From assembly GCA_036397065.1 (NCBI GenBank), contig DASWJP010000177.1, positions 1 to 23,168 of the forward strand: DNA of 23,168 bases. The letters are read 5' to 3'. Source of the stretch: JAJFGI01 sp036397065. Lineage in GTDB: Bacteria; Pseudomonadota; Alphaproteobacteria; Kiloniellales; J153. Below, in pieces: positions 14,264 to 21,357 of the stretch. A model generated the notes under the pieces. The model had not been told where the DNA came from, did no database searches, and was given only the letters and a program-made list of their open reading frames with translations. The first letter of the stretch is position 1; every line of letters starts with the position of its first letter. The translations under genes were made by a program, and so were the position numbers.

Positions 14264-15504
14264 TGTCCGGTAACCGGAGAGCGCCGGTTCCGCCGGCTCG
14301 GCCGGCCGCTGCGGCCGCGTCCGGGGCGCTTGTTCCGGCGGTCGTTTTGCTCGGCTTGGCGGGGATTTACTACGGGGCCGAAACCAATGCCGCGGAATGG
14401 CTCGCCGAGGGACAGGCAAGCCTGTCCGGGGTATTCGACGACAACATCCGCCTCAGCGCCACTGACAAGCAATCGGTCTTCGGCGCGATCTTCGCGCCGC
14501 AAATCGGCGTGCGCAGGCGCACTGAGATCTGGGATCTGAACTTCATTGCCGATGCGACGATCGCCCAGTATTCGGAAGATTCGGCCCTTAACTCGCAGAA
14601 CCCGCGGCTGCGTTTCGATTCCAAATATCGAACCATGAAGGGCTTGCTCAGGGTCACGGGCGAGGCCAGCCGCACCTCGACATTGGTGACCGAAGAAACC
14701 GATGCTGGCAGATTCAACTCCAACACCGAGCGCAATCTGTTCCGGCTGTCGCCATCCTGGGCCTACAGCTTGACGGAGCTCGATACCCTCAATCTCGGCG
14801 TCGGCTGGACCGAGGCGTTCTACGAATCCGACGCTTTGGCCGACTATCGCAGCTTCAATGCCAACGCCGGCTGGTCGCGGCAGGTGACGCCGACCGATGT
14901 GATGAGCCTGACCATGGTTGCCGACCATTACGAATCCGAGTCGACCCTCGACTTGCAAAGTAACGCCGTTGCCGCCCTGGTGGGATGGGAGCACACCCTG
15001 TCGGAGCGGTTAAGGGTTTCGGTGGCGGCGGGTCCGCAGTATTTTACCACCGACGTTCCGAGCTTCGCCGGCGGCACTCTGCACACGGAGGAGCAGGATA
15101 CAATTGGCTACCGCGTCAATGCCAGCATCGACTATCAATTGAGCCCGCAAACCAGCGTGGGAGCCAGCTTTGCCCATCAGATCGATCCATCGGGCAGCGG
15201 CACGCCCCTGGAGCGGAATCGCTTAGAGGTGAACGCCCGTCACCAGTTCCTGCCGCGCCTGGCGGCAAGTCTGCGCGCGTTCCTTCAGTTGGACAGCAGC
15301 CCAACCAACGAGCTTGGCAACAACCGGGACCGGAATTACGTCAGTGTGGAACCGCGCGTGATCTATGAATTGACGCCGAACTGGGATTTGTCCGGAAGCT
15401 ACCGATTCCGGACCCAGGACACGGATAGCGCGGATCGGGCATATTCGAATGCCTTCTTTGTCACGGTCACCTACAAGGCCATGCCGTGGACGCTGGGTCG
15501 CTAG
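14263..15504 (+). CDS. Outer-membrane beta-barrel protein of the PEP-CTERM exopolysaccharide locus
   Basis: This 413-residue protein has a Pro/Ala-rich N-terminus, a hydrophobic signal segment (about 23-37) and then many short alternating strands rich in aromatic and polar residues, such as L-R-V-T-G-E-A-S-R-T-S and L-G-V-G-W-T-E-A-F-Y. It ends in strand-like segments, though the last residue is Arg, not the usual aromatic. Length, order in the cluster (after the OPX gene, before the chain-length gene) and the start of the mature part (L-S-G-V-F-D-D-N-I-R-L-S) fit the family annotated as uncharacterised PEP-CTERM system-associated beta-barrel protein. It probably forms the outer-membrane channel or a partner of it. 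The ATG overlaps the previous stop by one base, so the two are surely co-expressed. Confidence 0.85.
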   Translation: MSGNRRAPVPPARPAAAAASGALVPAVVLLGLAGIYYGAETNAAEWLAEGQASLSGVFDDNIRLSATDKQSVFGAIFAPQIGVRRRTEIWDLNFIADATIAQYSEDSALNSQNPRLRFDSKYRTMKGLLRVTGEASRTSTLVTEETDAGRFNSNTERNLFRLSPSWAYSLTELDTLNLGVGWTEAFYESDALADYRSFNANAGWSRQVTPTDVMSLTMVADHYESESTLDLQSNAVAALVGWEHTLSERLRVSVAAGPQYFTTDVPSFAGGTLHTEEQDTIGYRVNASIDYQLSPQTSVGASFAHQIDPSGSGTPLERNRLEVNARHQFLPRLAASLRAFLQLDSSPTNELGNNRDRNYVSVEPRVIYELTPNWDLSGSYRFRTQDTDSADRAYSNAFFVTVTYKAMPWTLGR

Positions 15505-15571
15505 AAACTAGGTTGGACAAGGCTGACCCGGCGGACGGGACCGGCCGAGGAGTAGGGTTATTTCGTACGCT

Positions 15572-17350
15572 GTGAGCGACCAAGTGGAACAGACCCAATA
15601 CGGATTGCAGGACTATCTGGCGATCTTGAGGCGGCGCAAGTGGCAACTGATCCTGCCGGCAGTGCTGTTGTTCCTGACCGCCGTCCTGTTCGCCGTACTC
15701 TGGCCGCCAACCTATGAATCGACGGCCACGATCCTGATCGAAGAGCCGGATGTCCCCCGCGACCTGGTCAGCTCGACCGTCACAAGTTATGCGGACCAGC
15801 GGCTGCAGGTCATCACCCAGCGGGTGATGACCACGAAGAACCTGCTCGGCATCATCGATCGGTTCAATCTGTATCAGAAAGAGCGGCTGCGCTCGCCCAT
15901 TGGCCTGGTGGTTCAGGCCATGCGCGACGACATAGCCCTGGACATGGTCAGCGCCGATGTGGTCGACCCGCGCAGCGGCCGTCCGACCCAGGCGACCATT
16001 GCCTTCAAGCTGAGTTTTCAGGACCAACGCGCGGAAACCGCGCAACGGGTGCTCAACGAGCTGGTCTCCCTCTATCTCAGCGAGAATTTGCGCACCCGCC
16101 GTGAGCAGGCGGCGGAAACCACCGAGTTTCTGACCAGCGAGTCGGCGAAGCTGGATGCGTTAGTCAATCGGCTGGCCTCCCAATTGGCGGATTTCAAGCG
16201 CGAGAATTCGGGGCGTCTGCCGGAACAAGCCGGACTCAATTTGCAGCTGATGGACCGGACCGAGCGGGAGATGATCGAGGTCAAGCGGCAGATCCAAAGC
16301 TTGGACGAGCGCAAGATCTACCTCGAGGCGGAGTTGGCGCAGATCAGCCCCTACAGCACCTTCATGGTCGACGGGCAGCGGGTACTCAGCCCGGCCGAGC
16401 GGCTGCGGGCGTTGCAGACGCAATTTGTCAGCCTGCAGGGCATCTACGGTCCAAGGCACCCGGACGTGGTGAAGCTGTCGCGAGAAATCGAAGCGTTGAA
16501 GCTGGAAACCGACGCCCGCGCCGATCCGGCGGAATTGAATCGGCAATTGGATGCCCTGAAGAGCGAGTTGGCCGTCGCCCGGGAAAAATACGCAGCCACT
16601 CATCCGGACGTCGTCCGCCTGCAGCGGTTGGTTGCCGCTACACAATCGGCGCTTTCGGGGGCGGCGAGTGCGCCGGTCCAAGCGCCGGCGGCGGCCAAGC
16701 CGGACAACCCGGCCTACATTCAATTGCAGGCGCAGCTCGAGGTGGTCAGTGCCGAACGGAGAGCCCTGACGGGGCAACATGTGGCTTTGGAAGCCAAGCT
16801 GAAGGATCTGGAGCAACGCATCCTCGCCGCGCCGCAGATCGAGCGCGTCTACGTGCTCCTGCAGCGTGACTATGAAAGCGCCCTGGCCAGCTCGCGCGAA
16901 GTCCGGGCCAAGGAAACGGCGGCTCAACTGGGCCAGTCTTTGGAGTCCGAGCGCAAGGGCGAGCGGTTTTCCCTCATCGAACCGCCGGATATGCCACTGC
17001 TGCCGGTGAAGCCGAATCGTCTGGCCATACTGGTCCTGGGCTTTGTCTTTTCCGTGGCGGCGGGTGTTGGCTGTGTGGCGCTGTTCGAGAACCTGGACCA
17101 GTCGGTCTATGGCCCGAAGCGGCTCGCCATGCTCACCGGCGCCCCGCCGCTGGTGGTCCTGCCCCACATCAGGAACCGGTCGGACGATAGGCGCAGATGG
17201 AGCCACGCCAGCCTCTCGTTCGTGGGGGCCGCCATCGCCATTGGCGGGGGGCTCTATCTGGTGCAGATGTACATCATTCCGCTGGATGTGCTTTGGTCCA
17301 TTGCCGAGCAGCGAGTTACCGACTACCTCGCCCAAATCGGCGGCGCTTAG
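15572..17350 (+). CDS. Polysaccharide chain-length determinant (Wzz/PCP family, exosortase-locus type)
   Basis: This 592-residue inner-membrane protein has an N-terminal Wzz domain with a first helix at about 24-44. The long periplasmic part is rich in charged heptad-like helices (for example E-M-I-E-V-K-R-Q-I-Q-S-L-D-E-R) and contains two segments of the form Y-x-x-x-H-P-D-V-V. A Pro-flanked second helix lies at about 483-503 (preceded by P-P-D-M-P-L-L-P-V-K-P-N-R), and a further hydrophobic stretch at about 549-570. No P-loop is present; the kinase part is a separate gene downstream, as in Gram-negative PEP-CTERM loci. It should set exopolysaccharide chain length together with that kinase. 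The start is a GTG; GAGGAG lies about 20 bases upstream, so initiation may be weak. Confidence 0.92.
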   Translation: MSDQVEQTQYGLQDYLAILRRRKWQLILPAVLLFLTAVLFAVLWPPTYESTATILIEEPDVPRDLVSSTVTSYADQRLQVITQRVMTTKNLLGIIDRFNLYQKERLRSPIGLVVQAMRDDIALDMVSADVVDPRSGRPTQATIAFKLSFQDQRAETAQRVLNELVSLYLSENLRTRREQAAETTEFLTSESAKLDALVNRLASQLADFKRENSGRLPEQAGLNLQLMDRTEREMIEVKRQIQSLDERKIYLEAELAQISPYSTFMVDGQRVLSPAERLRALQTQFVSLQGIYGPRHPDVVKLSREIEALKLETDARADPAELNRQLDALKSELAVAREKYAATHPDVVRLQRLVAATQSALSGAASAPVQAPAAAKPDNPAYIQLQAQLEVVSAERRALTGQHVALEAKLKDLEQRILAAPQIERVYVLLQRDYESALASSREVRAKETAAQLGQSLESERKGERFSLIEPPDMPLLPVKPNRLAILVLGFVFSVAAGVGCVALFENLDQSVYGPKRLAMLTGAPPLVVLPHIRNRSDDRRRWSHASLSFVGAAIAIGGGLYLVQMYIIPLDVLWSIAEQRVTDYLAQIGGA

Positions 17351-17377
17351 CAACGGCCGGGAAGGACCCACACCGCG

Positions 17378-18193
17378 ATGGAGCGCATCGAAAAGGCATT
17401 GGCCAAGGCACGGGAGCAGCGGCGGGCGCACACGGGCACCCCCCGGCCGGCGGCGCTCCTGGCCAGCGCCACCATGCCGCCGCCACTGAATACCGGCGGC
17501 TCGACGGCCACCCGGGTCGTCACCGCTTCGCCGGCCACGATGCGGGAAAACCGCGTGATTGCCGGGTTCGCGCAGGATCCCCGGGCCGATCTGTTCCGCA
17601 TGCTGCGCGCCCAGGTCTTGCACGGCATGGAGGCGGTCGGCGGTACGACCCTGGGCATTTGCAGCCCGAACCCCGGAGACGGCAAGACGACGATCGCGGC
17701 GAACCTTGCCGTCAGTTTGGCGATGGATTCCAACCATACGGTGCTTCTGGTCGATCTCGACCTGCGGCAGCCGAAATTGTCGGAGTGCTTTGGCCTGACC
17801 CCGCAGATCGGCATGAGCGACTATTTGTTCGATGGCGCCCCCCTGTCGGATTGCCTGGTGAATCCCGGAATCGACCGGCTGGTTCTGCTTCCCGCCGGCC
17901 GGCCGTTGAGCAATTCCTCGGAGGCGCTGGCCTCCCCGCAGATGGTCAATCTGGCGCGGGAGTTGAAGGCCCGGTATCCGGACCGCATCGTGATCTACGA
18001 CCTGCCGCCGCTGCTCGCCAGCGACGATGCGCTGGTCTTCCTGCCGTTGATCGACGCGACCTTGTTGATCGTGTGTGAAGGGTTGACCAGTGCCGGGGAT
18101 GTGCGCCGAACGGTCGAACTCCTGGACCAGCGCAAGCTTCTCGGGACCGTGCTCAATCGTTCGTCGGAGGCTATTCTCCGCACCTATACCTGA
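17378..18193 (+). CDS. Tyrosine autokinase-like P-loop protein of the exopolysaccharide/PEP-CTERM locus
   Basis: This 271-residue cytoplasmic BY-kinase-type ATPase has an N-terminal helix M-E-R-I-E-K-A-L-A-K-A-R-E-Q, a Pro/Thr-rich linker and R-A-D-L-F-R-M-L-R-A-Q (69-79). Walker A is S-P-N-P-G-D-G-K-T-T (96-105), Walker A' is V-L-L-V-D-L-D-L-R (122-130) and the Walker B-like strand is I-V-I-Y-D-L-P-P (204-211). These proteins act with the Wzz-like partner to control polymer length. BY-kinases usually end in a tyrosine cluster that is autophosphorylated; here the tail (R-S-S-E-A-I-L-R-T-Y-T) has a single Tyr270. GGAAGGA at 17360-17366 precedes the ATG. It sits 27 bases after the chain-length gene. 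Confidence 0.9.
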   Translation: MERIEKALAKAREQRRAHTGTPRPAALLASATMPPPLNTGGSTATRVVTASPATMRENRVIAGFAQDPRADLFRMLRAQVLHGMEAVGGTTLGICSPNPGDGKTTIAANLAVSLAMDSNHTVLLVDLDLRQPKLSECFGLTPQIGMSDYLFDGAPLSDCLVNPGIDRLVLLPAGRPLSNSSEALASPQMVNLARELKARYPDRIVIYDLPPLLASDDALVFLPLIDATLLIVCEGLTSAGDVRRTVELLDQRKLLGTVLNRSSEAILRTYT

Positions 18194-18293
18194 CAGTTCT
18201 TCACCCCTGGTCCTCCGCTGGCCGATTGATCGGCCACCCGACTCGTGGCATTGGGGGTGTGGACACCGGTTCGGCAGTCTGAGGCGCGTTCGC

Positions 18294-19640
18294 ATGTACG
18301 AGAATTTCTATGGGTTCAGGGAGAAGCCCTTCTCGCTGCTTCCTGACCCCGAATTTCTGTACCTCAGCGCCAATCACAGCTCGGCATTCAGCGTGCTCGA
18401 GTACGGCCTGACCGGGCAGGCCGGATTTACGGTCATCAGCGGCGAAGTCGGCTCCGGCAAGACCACCCTGCTGCGCAGCTTCCTGCGCCGGGTTGGGCCG
18501 GAATCGACCATCGGCCTGATCAGCAACACGCCGCATGACTTTGGCAGTCTGCTGCGTTGGATCATGTATGCCTTCGAGCTCGACTATCAGGGCAAGGAAA
18601 CGGTCGAGCTGTTCGAGGCGTTCACCGATTTCATGATCGCGCAGTACGCGGCTGGAAAGCGGTGCGTGCTGATCATCGACGAGGCGCAGAATCTGGGATC
18701 GGAAACCCTGGAAGAGCTGCGCATGCTGTCCAACGTCAATGCCAGCAAGGATTTGTTGCTGCAGGTGATTCTGGTGGGTCAGCCGGAATTGGCGGAAACC
18801 CTGAACCGGCCCGACATGCAGCAATTCGCCCAGCGTGTGTCCATCAGCTACCACCTCAAGGCGCTGACCTTGGAAGAGACGCACACCTACATCCGGCACC
18901 GCCTGACCGTCGCGGGCGGCGATGCCGATCTCTTTACCGGCGCGGCTTGCGATGCGCTGCATATCCTCTCCAAAGGCATCCCGCGCCTGATCAACGGTCT
19001 GTGCGATATCGCCCTGGTATACGGCTTTGGCGAGGAATCCCGGCGGATCGATCTGGAGACCATCCTGGCGGTGATGGAGGATCGCAGCCAAAGCGGCCAG
19101 TGGATGGGCGCCAATCCGCCCAGCCAAGAGTTCCTGCGCGCCGAGGTCAGGCGTTTGGAGGCGGCACGCAAGGGCAAAATCGTGGCCCGCTCGGCCAAGC
19201 TCGCCGGCCGTCAAGGTGCCGGGGGAGATTCGCCCTTCACGGTGATCCCCACCGAGGCGAAGCCGGCCGAAGGCCCCCGGGTGGTCAGCGCCTTGGCGCC
19301 GCCGGGAAGCTCGAACGCAACACTGGTGTTATCCCCAGGGAACGCTGGCCAGGAGAAGGCTGGCCAGGTGAATGCCGGGCGCGCCGTGCCCACGCGCGGC
19401 CCGTCGCCAAGCGGCGGCGCTGCCGACCATACTCTGGCCGCTGCGCCGGTGGACCCGGTGGCGCCGGTGCATTCCGGGCCGCGGCAGTTTTCGCCGGAAT
19501 TTACCGGGTCGCGACGGCAGCCAGCCCCCCAACCCTTCGCCTACAAGGGTAAAATCCGTTGGGTTCTGGCCGGGCTATCGCTGGCCATTTTCCTCCTCGG
19601 CCTGTGGCTGGTGTTGGCCATGCCAAGCTTGAATTTCTAA
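18294..19640 (+). CDS. Putative secretion ATPase (ExeA/GspA-like AAA), PEP-CTERM locus type
   Basis: This 448-residue protein starts at the ATG at 18294 with the family's M-Y-x-x-F-Y-G-F-x-x-x-P-F opening. An upstream extension in the same phase runs through the kinase gene and is not real. Walker A is G-E-V-G-S-G-K-T (50-57), Walker B C-V-L-I-I-D-E-A-Q (124-132), a sensor region V-G-Q-P-E-L (161-166), and K-G-I-P-R-L-I-N (227-234) marks the C-terminal AAA part. After about residue 300 comes a long Pro/Gly/Ala-rich linker, then one membrane helix (about 421-443) close to the C-terminus. Related proteins occur next to exosortase-linked polysaccharide genes; their precise role is unknown. GAGG lies 9 bases before the ATG. 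The stop codon overlaps that of the convergent gene. Confidence 0.9.
   Translation: MYENFYGFREKPFSLLPDPEFLYLSANHSSAFSVLEYGLTGQAGFTVISGEVGSGKTTLLRSFLRRVGPESTIGLISNTPHDFGSLLRWIMYAFELDYQGKETVELFEAFTDFMIAQYAAGKRCVLIIDEAQNLGSETLEELRMLSNVNASKDLLLQVILVGQPELAETLNRPDMQQFAQRVSISYHLKALTLEETHTYIRHRLTVAGGDADLFTGAACDALHILSKGIPRLINGLCDIALVYGFGEESRRIDLETILAVMEDRSQSGQWMGANPPSQEFLRAEVRRLEAARKGKIVARSAKLAGRQGAGGDSPFTVIPTEAKPAEGPRVVSALAPPGSSNATLVLSPGNAGQEKAGQVNAGRAVPTRGPSPSGGAADHTLAAAPVDPVAPVHSGPRQFSPEFTGSRRQPAPQPFAYKGKIRWVLAGLSLAIFLLGLWLVLAMPSLNF
19344..19373 (+). repeat. Two tandem 15-base units within the ATPase linker
   Basis: Units at 19344-19358 and 19359-19373 match at 13 of 15 bases and both begin GCTGGCCAGG. 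They encode A-G-Q-E-K and A-G-Q-V-N, with a degenerate third unit A-G-R-A-V. The repeat sits in the low-complexity linker before the membrane helix and probably reflects slippage. Confidence 0.6.
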
Positions 19641-21280
19641 ACCAGACCGCGAAAGCCGAGGACGCACAGGCCGACAAAACCGGCGATCCGCAGAAACCGA
19701 AACGACAGCCGGCTCCTGCTCATGACGAATTCGCAGGCATAGAAGATCAAGGCGGCCCGCACGGCCAACGAGCCGATGGGATAGCCGGGAACAGCCTCGA
19801 AGGGCATGTTGGGCACGGCCAGGACGAAGAACAGCACCAGCAGATCCTGCGGCGTCATTTGGAACGTCTCGCGCCGGGTCAGGCGAATGGCCAGGGCGAG
19901 GACACACCCAAGAACGAACAGATAGGCATTTACGCCCCAATCCAGCGTGGCGTCGAACGTGGTCACGGGGGCCACCAGAAAAACCACGAACAGGCTCAGC
20001 GCGTAAACGCCGAGCCGGGTGAAAAGTCGGGTCCAGGGGTGCAGAAAGAAATGTGCGAAGACCATCATGGCGGCAATACCGGCAGCCACCATGGCGATGT
20101 CGCGCGACGGCGGCTTGTCGATCAAGGCACCGCCCAAGAGGATGAGCGAAACCCCGAACTGCACGTAGTAGGCCGTCGCCATCGGCAGCCATTCGAAACG
20201 CCGGAGCAGGGTGTTGCGGCGCTCGACAAAGACCGGCGCCGCATCGCCCGCCGGCGCCGGCGCAACGGCGGCATGAATCCGTACGGCCTTCACTTCCGCC
20301 GCATAGAGCATGCCGTAGACGAGGGTTGCAAAGACAAGGAAGACGGCGGCGGCCAGCGCGTCGCTCTGATATTCGATCAGGAATCCGAGTGCGACGGCCA
20401 GCGCCTGCACGGCATAGATGATCGCCACCGCCTCATAGTGCCGGAAGCCGATCGCCAGAAGCCGGTGATGGAAATGACGCTTGTCGGGCTTGAACGGAGA
20501 TCCCCTGTGCCGGAGCCGGATGATGATCACCGACAGCGTATCGAGCAGTGGCAGGCCGATCAGGAAGAGTGGCAGAATGGGGTTGAGGGCCGGGTTGACG
20601 TTGCTCGTCAGGACAATGGCCATGTACGCCAGGGTAAAGCCCAGGAACTGGCTTCCGGCATCGCCCATGAAGACCACGGCCGGGTGCGCGTTGAAACGCA
20701 GGAACCCCAGGATCGCCCCAATCAGGGCCGCCGCGCCCAGATAGAGCGTCAGGCCGCCGGCGGCATAGGCGATGACGCCAAGGCCCGCCAGACTCAGCAT
20801 CGAGACTCCCCCGGCCAGGCCATCGAGCCCGTCGGACAGATTCATCGCGTTGGTGACGCCCAAGATGAACAGAAAACTGAGCGGATAGGTGACCCAGGGC
20901 GTGACCGGGTCCAAGCCGCAAAAGGGCAGAATCTGCAAATGGACTCCGCCCAGCATGGCAACCAGGATAGCCACCACCTGCCCGCAGAATTTCCATTTGA
21001 ATTCAAGATTGTATCTGTCATCGACAATGCCGAGCAAGACGATCAGGCCGCCGCCGATGAGATAGAACAGGCCGCTTCGATCCAGTTGCGCCCAAATCAG
21101 CAATGGCAACAGGATGCCGACGAAGATCGCGATCCCGCCGACCCGGGGGATTGGACCGGCATGCACTTTTCGCGCATTGGGCTGGTCGACCAGGCGCAGC
21201 ATCCCCGAAGCGCTGGCCAAGGGGGGGATGAGCACCATGGTGACGAAAAGTCCGACGATCAGGCCCAGCAGAGAGGTCAT
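19637..21280 (-). CDS. WecA/MraY-like polyprenyl-phosphate glycosyl-1-phosphate transferase with long extra membrane domain
   Basis: This 547-residue polytopic membrane enzyme of glycosyltransferase family 4 should transfer a sugar-1-phosphate to a polyprenyl phosphate, starting a lipid-linked glycan. Diagnostic motifs are P-R-V-G-G (45-49), the Asp pair D87-D88 in G-I-V-D-D-R-Y-N, N-A-M-N-L-S-D-G-L-D-G (144-154), G-D-A-G-S (206-210) and D-K-R-H-F-H-H (266-272), which corresponds to the H-I-H-H loop. These occupy the first 330 residues or so, the whole of a normal WecA. The rest, about 215 residues with at least five further hydrophobic segments, has no motif I recognise. No clear ribosome-binding site precedes the ATG. 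It follows the exosortase gene by 77 bases on the same strand, so they are probably co-transcribed. Confidence 0.9.
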   Translation of the reverse strand: MTSLLGLIVGLFVTMVLIPPLASASGMLRLVDQPNARKVHAGPIPRVGGIAIFVGILLPLLIWAQLDRSGLFYLIGGGLIVLLGIVDDRYNLEFKWKFCGQVVAILVAMLGGVHLQILPFCGLDPVTPWVTYPLSFLFILGVTNAMNLSDGLDGLAGGVSMLSLAGLGVIAYAAGGLTLYLGAAALIGAILGFLRFNAHPAVVFMGDAGSQFLGFTLAYMAIVLTSNVNPALNPILPLFLIGLPLLDTLSVIIIRLRHRGSPFKPDKRHFHHRLLAIGFRHYEAVAIIYAVQALAVALGFLIEYQSDALAAAVFLVFATLVYGMLYAAEVKAVRIHAAVAPAPAGDAAPVFVERRNTLLRRFEWLPMATAYYVQFGVSLILLGGALIDKPPSRDIAMVAAGIAAMMVFAHFFLHPWTRLFTRLGVYALSLFVVFLVAPVTTFDATLDWGVNAYLFVLGCVLALAIRLTRRETFQMTPQDLLVLFFVLAVPNMPFEAVPGYPIGSLAVRAALIFYACEFVMSRSRLSFRFLRIAGFVGLCVLGFRGLV

Positions 21281-21357
21281 CGCGCTATGCAGCGTCCGTC
21301 AATGGGCAGAGTGAACACCAATTTTTTCCGAAGCCATGCGAAGGCCGGTTTATCCCA

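Noticed and set aside
16160..18295. Leftward frame of 711 codons
   Set aside because: Antisense to the chain-length and kinase genes, with Arg/Gln/His-rich composition and no domain.
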